Source: Candidatus Hydrogenedens sp. (GTDB lineage: Bacteria > Hydrogenedentota > Hydrogenedentia > Hydrogenedentales > JAEUWI01). From it: a stretch of 64,000 nt of DNA. The DNA is taken from positions 45,866 through 109,865 of the forward strand of contig WGMK01000027.1 of the NCBI GenBank assembly GCA_016125095.1. The letters are read 5' to 3'. Positions 50,008-57,499 of the stretch are shown here, in pieces; the stretch's first letter is position 1, and each line of letters begins with the position of its first letter. Position numbers and translations under genes: made by a program. The notes below the pieces were generated by a model. It made no database searches. It was not told the origin of the DNA and saw only the letters and a program-made list of their open reading frames with translations.

Positions 50008-50913
50008 ATGCTCAGCTTCAGCCGGGATGAACTACAAGACGTATTCAAGCAATTGGACTTGGCGATCCATTGGCACGAAAAGTGGTTTGCGGAGCTCACG
50101 CGCACGCTCGTTTGCAAGATGCCGCACGACCGCCGCGACTTGGCGGACGATGCCGAACGGCATTGCCGTTTCGGCCAGTGGTACTACGGGACGGCAAGCG
50201 AGCAGCTGCATGAGCACCCCTCCTTCGCGGCGATCGCCGAAGAGCACCGCCGCATGCATCAACTCGCGAAACGCCTGCTGCTTGCGTCAGCGCAGGAGAA
50301 CGCGGCCACTGCGATGGAGTACGACGCTTTTCAGAACGCCGTGGACCACCTGCGCCTGGAAATCAATACGCTGAAACACGACATCGAGGAATCCCTCTAT
50401 AATCGAGACGCCTTGACCGGAGCCGAAAACCGCACCCGCATGCTCGGAAAACTGCGCGAGTCGCAGGAGCTGATAAAACGCGGCGTCCATGAATGCTCCC
50501 TGTGCATTATGGACATCGACCATTTCAAATCTATCAATGATACGTACGGCCATCTGGTCGGCGATGAAATACTGGTGGCCTTGGTCAACTATATCAAGCT
50601 CAACTTACGTCCCTATGATCAGGTATACCGGTACGGTGGCGAAGAGTTTCTTGTATCTCTACCGAGCACCGATTTGCAGACGGCGTTCCGTACCATCGAC
50701 CGGATACGAACGGGTATCGCCGGACTTTCCCCCGAAACATCCGCACCAAAAGACATCTCGGTTACGGCATCCTTCGGGATAACAAGTCTCTCATCGGATA
50801 TCAGTGTCGAAGAGTCGATCAAGCGCGCGGATATCGCCCTCTATTCCGCCAAGCAGTCTGGCCGGAATCGCACTTGCCTGTGGGAGCCCGCCATGGCCTC
50901 TGTAAGAGAGTAG
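50008..50913 (+). CDS. dgcZ: Zinc-sensing diguanylate cyclase (CZB-GGDEF, DgcZ-like)
   Basis: Makes cyclic di-GMP, probably under zinc control. 301 residues from the ATG at 50008 with GGAGG 8 nt upstream. The N-terminal CZB domain (1-125) has the expected ligands: a His at 21 or 23, C53 in HCRFGQWYYG, and H80 and H84 in EEHRRMHQ; these positions match the zinc site of E. coli DgcZ closely. The GGDEF domain (about 130-295) has RDALTGAENR, the Mg-binding MDIDHFKSIND and the active loop RYGGEEFLV. No RxxD inhibitory site precedes the loop. Convergent with the ceramidase-like gene. Confidence 0.93.
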   Translation: MLSFSRDELQDVFKQLDLAIHWHEKWFAELTRTLVCKMPHDRRDLADDAERHCRFGQWYYGTASEQLHEHPSFAAIAEEHRRMHQLAKRLLLASAQENAATAMEYDAFQNAVDHLRLEINTLKHDIEESLYNRDALTGAENRTRMLGKLRESQELIKRGVHECSLCIMDIDHFKSINDTYGHLVGDEILVALVNYIKLNLRPYDQVYRYGGEEFLVSLPSTDLQTAFRTIDRIRTGIAGLSPETSAPKDISVTASFGITSLSSDISVEESIKRADIALYSAKQSGRNRTCLWEPAMASVRE

Positions 50914-50974
50914 ACTTTGCCGCGGGCAGCGTGGGGGCGTCGAAGGCCGAGGCAACGTCCCTGCCGCCTTGGCG

Positions 50975-51694
50975 CTACCCGGCAGTCGCCATCCCTCGCA
51001 TTTCCGCGGGCTGCTGGTGGAACCGCACGTGGTTGAAGGCCCAGAGCGTCATGAAACCGTAGGCGCTGACCAGGTGCCAGAGCGCGTGCAGGGGTATGAA
51101 GGGATAGATGATCTTGTCGTTGCTGGCGGTGGCGAGCAGCATGCCGGCGAAGAACAGCGCGGCTGTCAGCAGCAGCAGGCGCACGGCGTTCTTGGGAATC
51201 TGTTCGCGCTTGGCCACGAACAACGCGATGTTGGACCAGGCGAATACAATCAGCCAGGTTTCGCCGGGATAGAATCCGCCCCAATCGCCGAGCGGCACGA
51301 GGTAGGCGCGTTCGGTGCTGGGCAGCCGATCGTAGAAATGCCACGCCACGCCCACAATCATGAGCAGGGTGCACAACGGAGCGGCCCAGCGGCGGGTTTT
51401 GGCGTCGTAGTAATCCCCAAGCACGGCAAGGCCCACCGCCCAGGTAACAACGATGTTGCTGCCGGTATCGAGGAAGGCCCAGAACCAGCGCGCGCCGAGC
51501 ACGGGATTCGTTTCGCCGAAGCCGTGCAGCGTGATGGTGAAGATGCCCGTGACGAGGATCATCCAGTACACGAACATCCAGCGCCCCGGTTGCTTGCCCA
51601 TGAGATACGAGAGTGCGAGCGGCAGGCAGCCGGAGAACAACGTGGCGAAGCCGGTGACGGTATTGGCAAGGCCGAAATTCGGCAGCGTTTCCAT
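50975..51694 (-). CDS. Polytopic membrane protein, ceramidase-superfamily-like (CREST)
   Basis: 239 residues from the ATG at 51694 (AAGGAAG upstream), with about seven membrane segments. Candidate metal ligands lie in TITLHGFGE (about residue 58), in FLDTGSN (about 77) and in the last helix as PLHALWHLVSAYGF, an HxxxH motif near 215-219. The HALWHLLSA-type ending is characteristic of alkaline ceramidases, where one His, one Asp and an HxxxH pair bind zinc. The gene lies 35 bp after the S1P-lyase-like gene in the same operon, which supports a sphingolipid role. Family identity is inferred from motifs only. Confidence 0.7.
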   Translation of the reverse strand: METLPNFGLANTVTGFATLFSGCLPLALSYLMGKQPGRWMFVYWMILVTGIFTITLHGFGETNPVLGARWFWAFLDTGSNIVVTWAVGLAVLGDYYDAKTRRWAAPLCTLLMIVGVAWHFYDRLPSTERAYLVPLGDWGGFYPGETWLIVFAWSNIALFVAKREQIPKNAVRLLLLTAALFFAGMLLATASNDKIIYPFIPLHALWHLVSAYGFMTLWAFNHVRFHQQPAEMRGMATAG

Positions 51695-51729
51695 TTCGCT
51701 TCCTTTGATGGGTTCTTGAGGCGCAGGGC

Positions 51730-53190
51730 CTAGACGAATACTTCGTTCATGTAGCTGGAGAGCATGTGCTCGGCCAGTTCGTCGGGCAGGGCATCGATGA
51801 CGGAATTGATGAGCGCCATGCGCTCGGGCAAGCCGCCTTCGGTAATGCCGGCCAAATCGCGGAGCGCATCGCCGGCGCCGGGGCCAAGGTCTGCCAGCAG
51901 GCCCTGCACCTGGGCACGGACCGCGGTCAGGTTGATCGCCCCAGAGTCGGCGCGCACCTCGTCCACCGATTTCCGCAGTGCGGCGAGCCCGTCGTCCACA
52001 ACGTCCGACGTGCCCCAGTTCATGGAGATGTGGAGATTCGCCGGAGTCTCGCCGTGCGTGAACTGCGGCTGCATGTAGAAACCGTTCAGACGGATCCGGT
52101 CGGCCAATTCGAAGATGTTCAAATCGTCGGAGGTGAAGGAAAACATGCACATGTCGGGATTGCCCAGCACCCGCAGCCCTTCGATGGCGTTGATGCCGTC
52201 CACCAGCAGACGCGTCGCGTCCTGCACCTTCTCGACAATCCGGCGGTAGCCCGCTTCGCCGAGGAAATGCATCAGTGCCCAGGCCCCGGCGTAGGGCCCG
52301 CCGGATTTCGTGCTGAGCACGCCGGGATTCACCAGCGCGTAGCAGGTGTTGCGGCGATTGGAAAAATACTGGTGGAAGCGGATCTCCTTGCTGCGATACA
52401 GCACGCAGGAGATGTTCTTCGGGGCATAGGCGTACTTGTGCAAGTCCGCCGAAATCGACGTGACGCCCGGCACGGTGAAATCGAAATCGGGCACATCATG
52501 GCCCATGCGCCGCATGAACGAAAGGTGAATGCCGCCGACGCAGCCATCGACGTGGAACAGCACGCCGCGTTCGAGGGCAACCTGGCCGATCTCGCGGATG
52601 GGATCGATGACACCCTGCGCGTAGCCGGGAGCCGACGCCACGATCAGGATCGTGTTCTCGGTGATGGCGTTCCGGATAGCGTCCACATCGGCGTGAAAGG
52701 TCTGCGGGTTGTAGCCGGTCATGACGGGCTTGATGCCGAAATACAGGCAGGCCTTGTGAAAGGCGCCATGCGCGGTTTCGGGCAGCACCATCTCGGGCTG
52801 GGTGATGTGCGGCTTATGCGCGCGGGCATACTCCCGCGCCGCCTTCACCGCGCACAAGATGCTCTCGGTGCCGCCCGAGGTGCAACTGCCCACCACCGCC
52901 TCGTCGCCGCGAAGCAGTTCGCGGACGATGTGCACGAGATCCGTCTCGAGCTTGTGCATGCTGGGGAAGACCGTCCAGTCGAGGCCGTTCTCCGTAAGGT
53001 ATTGCATGTAGGCCTCGTGCGCCACCTCCATCGGGTCTGCGCCGGGATTGTAGGTGTAGCCCAGCATCCGCCCGGACCGCCACGACACGTCGCCGCTGCG
53101 GAACGTATCCAGCGCTTCGAAGATAGCGGCCTTCGTCTGTCCCTCGAAGGGCAAGGTGGCCAGGGGTGTCGACTCAGTTTCGTGGTTCAT
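51730..53190 (-). CDS. Sphingosine-1-phosphate-lyase-like PLP decarboxylase-fold enzyme
   Basis: A group II PLP enzyme of 486 residues. Signatures close to S1P lyases are TSGGTESILCAVKAAREYA (about 105-123), LFHVDGCVGGIHLSFMRRMG (about 214-233), FDFTVPGVTSISADLHKYAY with the PLP Lys (about 240-259), and APKNISCVLYRSKE. Unlike eukaryotic S1P lyase it has no N-terminal membrane anchor, as in known bacterial homologues. It would split a phosphorylated long-chain base into a fatty aldehyde and phosphoethanolamine. A glutamate- or aromatic-decarboxylase role is less likely. It starts immediately after the tetR stop. Confidence 0.88.
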   Translation of the reverse strand: MNHETESTPLATLPFEGQTKAAIFEALDTFRSGDVSWRSGRMLGYTYNPGADPMEVAHEAYMQYLTENGLDWTVFPSMHKLETDLVHIVRELLRGDEAVVGSCTSGGTESILCAVKAAREYARAHKPHITQPEMVLPETAHGAFHKACLYFGIKPVMTGYNPQTFHADVDAIRNAITENTILIVASAPGYAQGVIDPIREIGQVALERGVLFHVDGCVGGIHLSFMRRMGHDVPDFDFTVPGVTSISADLHKYAYAPKNISCVLYRSKEIRFHQYFSNRRNTCYALVNPGVLSTKSGGPYAGAWALMHFLGEAGYRRIVEKVQDATRLLVDGINAIEGLRVLGNPDMCMFSFTSDDLNIFELADRIRLNGFYMQPQFTHGETPANLHISMNWGTSDVVDDGLAALRKSVDEVRADSGAINLTAVRAQVQGLLADLGPGAGDALRDLAGITEGGLPERMALINSVIDALPDELAEHMLSSYMNEVFV

Positions 53191-53826
53191 TCAACGGGGC
53201 TCCAGCATGTGTCGTGCGTAATCCAGCAAGTACGCCTTGAACTTCTTCACGTTGGGGGCGGTCCGGGGTTCCGCGCGCAAGGTACGCCAACTGAATGCGC
53301 CGGACGTGAAATAACTGAACAGCAGGAAATCGAAGGAACGGAGGAAATAGCCGATGTCGAGATCCGCCCGGACGGAACCGAGTTCTTGTCCGCGCTGTAA
53401 AATCCGCGCGAGACGCCGGTACAGGCGCAACGTCGACTCCGCTTCGCGGGCGCGCAATTCGTCGGCAGGCTCGAGCCAACGCTGGACGTACAACCGCTGC
53501 CGGGCGGGGTTCGCCGCAGAGAATTCCAGGAACCGCCCGATGAGCCGCGCCATGAGCTGGTAAAACGTCTCCACATCCTGCAGGGCATCGTCGTCGATAG
53601 CGCCGAGCAACTCGTCGACCAAGGCTTCCTCTTCCGCGAAGAGCCGTTCGAAGACCTTGATGTACAGCTCGCGCTTGGACCCGACGTGATGGTGCACGGT
53701 CGAGAGATTCAGCCCGGTCGCCGACGCCAGCTGGCGCGTCGACACACCCTCATACCCATGCTCCGCGAACAGCGCCGTCGCCGCCGAAAGGATTCGCTCC
53801 GTGCTGGCCTCCGCCCGCTTGGTCAT
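53191..53826 (-). CDS. TetR/AcrR-family transcriptional regulator
   Basis: 211 residues from the ATG at 53826 (GGGAG upstream). The N-terminal HTH is clear (TERILSAATALFAEHGYEGVSTRQLASATG, then LSTVHHHVGSKRELY). The C-terminal ligand-binding domain is variable, with a DUF1956-like look (LYVQRWLEPADELR). It heads an operon with the S1P-lyase-like and ceramidase-like genes and has a perfect palindrome over its own promoter, so it is probably an autorepressor responding to a lipid or lipid-derived ligand (inference). Confidence 0.93.
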   Translation of the reverse strand: MTKRAEASTERILSAATALFAEHGYEGVSTRQLASATGLNLSTVHHHVGSKRELYIKVFERLFAEEEALVDELLGAIDDDALQDVETFYQLMARLIGRFLEFSAANPARQRLYVQRWLEPADELRAREAESTLRLYRRLARILQRGQELGSVRADLDIGYFLRSFDFLLFSYFTSGAFSWRTLRAEPRTAPNVKKFKAYLLDYARHMLEPR

Positions 53827-53855
53827 GCCGCTCTCCCGCTGCCCGGTTCTCACTG

Positions 53856-53873
53856 ATCAATCGTTCGATTGAT
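53856..53873 (-). promoter_or_regulatory. Putative TetR operator
   Basis: Perfect palindrome ATCAATCGTTCGATTGAT, 8-bp arms with a 2-bp centre, 30 bp before the tetR start. It overlaps the -10 end of the promoter at 53872-53901. Operators of this ATCAATCG-type are used by several AcrR/TetR repressors of lipid and xenobiotic genes. Confidence 0.75.
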
Positions 53874-53901
53874 ATTAGCGGGCCGGCACGGGACGATGCA
53901 A
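53872..53901 (-). promoter_or_regulatory. Promoter of the tetR / S1P-lyase / ceramidase-like operon
   Basis: On the minus strand TTGCAT (53901-53896) and TAATAT (53877-53872) are 18 bp apart. The operator lies over the start site, giving a simple steric-repression layout. Confidence 0.6.
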
Positions 53902-53948
53902 ACGGCTTCCGGGGCGCGATCCCCGCGCGGTCACGGCACCAAAATGCG

Positions 53949-54000
53949 CGAGGATGGCGTATCGGGCGGTGCGCTGCCGCACCCCGATCCGCCATCCTCG
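53949..54000 (-). terminator. Rho-independent terminator after the DUF4139 gene
   Basis: Outer arms CGAGGATGGCG (53949-53959) and CGCCATCCTCG (53990-54000) pair perfectly over 11 bp, with further TCGGG/CCCGA and GGTGCG/CGCACC pairing inside. On the minus strand the hairpin is followed by GCGCATTTTGG. It is 21 bp past the stop at 54022. Confidence 0.75.
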
Positions 54001-54021
54001 AATCGTCAAATCTAATGGTCG

Positions 54022-55482
54022 CTAGTAAGTCACCCGCACGCGATAGGTGAGGATTTGTTCGCTGTCGGCGGGCACTTCGAGCGAGAACACAGCACTGAAG
54101 GCGTCCACCTTTTCGTAGTCGTGGCTCTTCTCGAGGATCTTCCAGTCGCCGGGCATGGGTTCGACCACGTCGACCTTGACCGGCGTGTCCTTGCGGTTGC
54201 GGATGCTGACCTCGAAGGCGGTCTCGTAGGCGTTGCTACCCAGGTCGCGCCAGTCGGTCTGCTTGCGGTCGCCGACGATGTCGAAGGCCTCGCCGAGAAA
54301 CAGCTTTACTTCCTCGTTCTTCGCGGTATGGTCGATGCGGTCCTCGCCCGAGAACTGCAGCGCGCCGCTCGAGTCGGCCTGGTACACGCGCATCACGCCC
54401 GCAGGCAGCGGCATGCCCATCTGGTTTTCTTCTTCGTTCTGGAAACTCAGGAAGGTCTGCGCGTTCTGCGTGGGAAATTGGGGCGTGCGCTGGCTGTAGA
54501 AATACTGCTGGCCGCGGAATTCGTAGGTCTTGTCGACCTTCACGCCGCTGGCCGCCAGCAGACTGACCTGCTTGCTCTGGTTCTGCTTGATGGTCGTGCG
54601 GCGAGGCAGGGTATACAGGTGGTACTCGGCGAAGGATTCCTCCTGCATGTCGGCGCTTTTTCGCATCATGGCGGGCGCCCCTGCGTAGGCCATCTCGGCC
54701 ATGGGCATGGGCTCCGGCGCCACGTTCACCTCGCCCGCCACCACCTTCAGCTCGGCATTGCGATAGGTCGCGCCGCTGTTGTTGTTCAGCGTCACCCAGC
54801 CCTCGAGGTCCATCGTGGCCTCGTCCTCGCGGTAGTGCATCACGTAGTCGGCCGACCAGGAAATGCCGTTGGTCAGGTAGGTCACCTCGACGTCGTGGTC
54901 GGTGCCCTCGTTGTCCAGCGTCCAGATGAGGGACGGCTTGGCAATCAGCTCCTCGGGGATTTCCGGCAGCACAACATTTCCCGGATGGCCAAGGTAGATG
55001 TCGCCGTCGATTTGATACACGGGGCCGCCGTTCACGCTCAGCAGCTTGGCCGCCTGCTCGTAGAATCCGTAGTCCTCGCTCTTGTTGATGAGCCGCACAT
55101 CCTTGCCGACGTATTTCTCCATCAGCTTTTCCGGGCTCATCAGGTCGTATTCGTAATTCTGCTCGAGAATCCGCAGCTTGCCGGGCGCCTTGAGCGAACG
55201 CAGGCTCACGGTCTGCGGCTTGATCAGTTCGGCCACGTCCATAAACTGGAGGGTGGTCTCGCCGGGGAGCAGCTTCACCGAACGGGTGTCGCGCACCAGC
55301 GCAAGGTTGTTGTTGTATACCGTCACGGCCACATCGGTCTGGTCGTCCTCCGTGGTTTGCTTCGAGAGGGCGAGTGGATCGCTGACCGACAGGTGGGCCG
55401 CCGGCGCGGTGACCTGGAGTTCGGGCTGGGCGCCGGCGAGCGTGCAGCAGGCCAGGGCGGTAAGGGCGGGCAAATACTTCAT
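54022..55482 (-). CDS. Secreted DUF4139 domain-containing protein
   Basis: 486 residues from the ATG at 55482, which has AGGAG 7 nt upstream (an ATG at 55488 is too close to that site). A signal peptide spans about 1-19 (LACCTLAGAQ). The N-terminal region (about 48-200) has VTVYNNNLALVRDTR and the C-terminal half is DUF4139-like (SWSADYVMHY, LNNNSGATYRNAELKVVAG, RNRKDTPVKVDVVEPMPGDW, LTYRVRVTY). These proteins are beta-rich and of unknown function. Divergent from the fumarylacetoacetase-family gene. Confidence 0.87.
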   Translation of the reverse strand: MKYLPALTALACCTLAGAQPELQVTAPAAHLSVSDPLALSKQTTEDDQTDVAVTVYNNNLALVRDTRSVKLLPGETTLQFMDVAELIKPQTVSLRSLKAPGKLRILEQNYEYDLMSPEKLMEKYVGKDVRLINKSEDYGFYEQAAKLLSVNGGPVYQIDGDIYLGHPGNVVLPEIPEELIAKPSLIWTLDNEGTDHDVEVTYLTNGISWSADYVMHYREDEATMDLEGWVTLNNNSGATYRNAELKVVAGEVNVAPEPMPMAEMAYAGAPAMMRKSADMQEESFAEYHLYTLPRRTTIKQNQSKQVSLLAASGVKVDKTYEFRGQQYFYSQRTPQFPTQNAQTFLSFQNEEENQMGMPLPAGVMRVYQADSSGALQFSGEDRIDHTAKNEEVKLFLGEAFDIVGDRKQTDWRDLGSNAYETAFEVSIRNRKDTPVKVDVVEPMPGDWKILEKSHDYEKVDAFSAVFSLEVPADSEQILTYRVRVTY

Positions 55483-55498
55483 AATCATGCTCCTAGGG

Positions 55499-55528
55499 TT
55501 GTGTCCGCCGGAGCGGACCGCCTATCGT
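55499..55528 (+). promoter_or_regulatory. Promoter candidate for the fumarylacetoacetase-family gene
   Basis: TTGTGT (55499-55504) and TATCGT (55523-55528) are 18 bp apart in a short divergent region. Low strength expected. Confidence 0.3.
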
Positions 55529-55583
55529 TATAACACGCGAGCCGGGAATTTGTTCACGCCCGCGCGGCAGCAGGAGACCTTAC

Positions 55584-56477
55584 ATGCGGATAGGGGTGAT
55601 CAATACAGATTCCGGCAAAGCGGTTGCCTTGGAACTCGGCGACCGCTGGATAGATGCCTCCCGGGCCTGGAAGGATTACCACACGCATGTGGAAGGGGCG
55701 GACGCGCCGCCGCTGGCGCATGCGGGGGATTTCGCCGCGGCAGGCTGGATGAACCGCTCCGGGTACCGCCGCCTGACCGAATTCGTACAGCGGCACGGAC
55801 GGCTTGAGGAATACCTGTTGCCGGGGCCGCATACCTTCGCCGCACCCGTGCGCCCAGGCAAGGTCATCGCCATCGGCCGCAATTACGCCAAGCACGCGAA
55901 GGAAATGGGCAACGAAATCCCCGACGAGCCTATGTTTTTCAATAAGCTTCCCGACACCATCATCGGCCCGGGCGAGGCCATCGTGAAGGAATCCTGGGCG
56001 GGTCGCGTGGATTTCGAGGGCGAGATTGCCGTGATGATCGGGGTGCAGGGGCGCAACATCGCGGAGGCGGAGGCGAAAGAACACGTTGCCGGGTACACGC
56101 TGTTGAACGACATCAGCGCGCGCGACCTGCAGAACAAGGACAAAGACCGCGGCCACCCCTGGACCCGCGCCAAGAACATGGATACCTTCTGCCCGGTCGG
56201 ACCCGTGGTCGTATTCCGCGATGCCCTTTCGTGGCCGTTCGAGGAGGACATTGAAACGCGCGTGAACAGCGAGGTGCGCCAGCAGGGCAATACGCAGCAG
56301 TTCCTCTTCCCCATCCCCCGCCTTATCGCCCACGTATCCCGCTACTTCACCTTGTATCCGGGCGACCTGATTGCCACGGGAACGCCAGAGGGGGTCGGGC
56401 CGCTGAACGGCGGCGATGTCGTGGAAGTCGCCTCGCCGGGAATCGGCGTGCTGTCGAACCCCGTGGTCGAGGTTTAG
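55584..56477 (+). CDS. Fumarylacetoacetate hydrolase family protein
   Basis: 297 residues from the ATG at 55584 (CAGGAGA upstream). An N-terminal cap (1-90) precedes the FAH domain: IAIGRNYAKHAKEMG, the metal ligands in VDFEGEIAVMIG (two Glu) and LLNDISARDLQ (Asp), then NMDTFCPVGP and GDLIATGTPEGVGP. Members include fumarylacetoacetase, ureidoglycolate lyase and 2-hydroxyhepta-2,4-diene-1,7-dioate isomerase-type enzymes; the exact substrate is not decidable. Its stop overlaps the stop of the next gene by 4 bases, tail to tail. Confidence 0.93.
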   Translation: MRIGVINTDSGKAVALELGDRWIDASRAWKDYHTHVEGADAPPLAHAGDFAAAGWMNRSGYRRLTEFVQRHGRLEEYLLPGPHTFAAPVRPGKVIAIGRNYAKHAKEMGNEIPDEPMFFNKLPDTIIGPGEAIVKESWAGRVDFEGEIAVMIGVQGRNIAEAEAKEHVAGYTLLNDISARDLQNKDKDRGHPWTRAKNMDTFCPVGPVVVFRDALSWPFEEDIETRVNSEVRQQGNTQQFLFPIPRLIAHVSRYFTLYPGDLIATGTPEGVGPLNGGDVVEVASPGIGVLSNPVVEV

Positions 56478-57487
56478 AAGCCCAGCGTGGGAATGCCGAT
56501 GACGGGCTGCGGGGCCTGCAGCGGCGCATTGTCATCGCGCGGCGGACCGGGAATGCCGGGCGCGGGCGTGGCCTTCGGGGCGATGGGCGTGTCGGTCAAT
56601 CCCGGATAGGCCGAATCGAGCCGCGCCACCCGTTCGCGGGCTTGTTCACGTAGTTCCGTCGGGCGCTGCAGCACGTCTTCCGTCTGACGGAGCAGCATCG
56701 CGCGGGCTTCACCCAGCGTTTTCAGCCGGGCTTTCATTGTATCCTGATCCTGTGCCGCGGCGAGCACCTCGGCGTAGTCTTCCATGTCGGCAAGCGCCGG
56801 GGCGTCGGGATGCTCCTTGCGCCACGCTGCAACTCCCGGCTCCCGCTCGAGCCATCGGAGAAAGTCCTGCTCCGCGGTCTCGTCGAGGATGCGCATGGCC
56901 AGCGACGCCGCCTCCGGGCTGGTCGAATAGTTTTCCAACAGGAAAATTACGGCCTTGCGGAATGCCGGCCAGTGCCGCTGGATGGACTCCTGCCAGTATT
57001 CCGAAAACAACGATGGCGCCGTGATGCCGGGAATCGCCCGCCGCAGCAGGTAGATTTGGAAGTAGTCTTTCTTGCCGTCGCCCTGCATTTTCCCGATGAG
57101 TTCCTCGCCCGCGCTGAAATCGAGCGCGAGCATCGGAAACATTTCCATGATCATGCCGATGTTGGCTTCGGCCTTCGCGCCGATCACCTCTTCGGTGGCG
57201 CCCCGGTTCTGGCGGATGGCGGTATAGGCGCCCTGCGCCGCGCCATAGAGCAGGTCTTCAGTGCTGAGATGCCGCAGCGCGCTGTAGGTATGGGGACGGT
57301 ACCCGCGGTACGAGGGATTGCGCGCCACCTGGGCCCGGAATTCCTGCTGGACCTTGGCGTCCTCTTTCAGAATCTGCACGATGTAGCCGAAGAGATCCTG
57401 CACTTCCTTGCCGTTGATGACCAGGGCGTGCGCGGCGCTGGAGGACACCACCACGATAAGTGCCAGGACAAATTGGAAAATCTTCAC
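56474..57487 (-). CDS. Secreted protein of unknown function, kinase-linked
   Basis: 337 residues with a signal peptide (about 1-21, ending AAHA). The mature part is mainly helical (EDAKVQQEFRAQVARNPSYRGYRP near 45-65; DETAEQDFLRWLERE near 205-220), with a Pro-rich tail (about 305-337). No family is recognised. It starts 12 bp after the hybrid kinase stop and is very likely co-transcribed, so it may be a periplasmic partner of that sensor (inference). Confidence 0.75.
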   Translation of the reverse strand: MKIFQFVLALIVVVSSSAAHALVINGKEVQDLFGYIVQILKEDAKVQQEFRAQVARNPSYRGYRPHTYSALRHLSTEDLLYGAAQGAYTAIRQNRGATEEVIGAKAEANIGMIMEMFPMLALDFSAGEELIGKMQGDGKKDYFQIYLLRRAIPGITAPSLFSEYWQESIQRHWPAFRKAVIFLLENYSTSPEAASLAMRILDETAEQDFLRWLEREPGVAAWRKEHPDAPALADMEDYAEVLAAAQDQDTMKARLKTLGEARAMLLRQTEDVLQRPTELREQARERVARLDSAYPGLTDTPIAPKATPAPGIPGPPRDDNAPLQAPQPVIGIPTLGF

Positions 57488-57499
57488 CGCCCGTACTCC

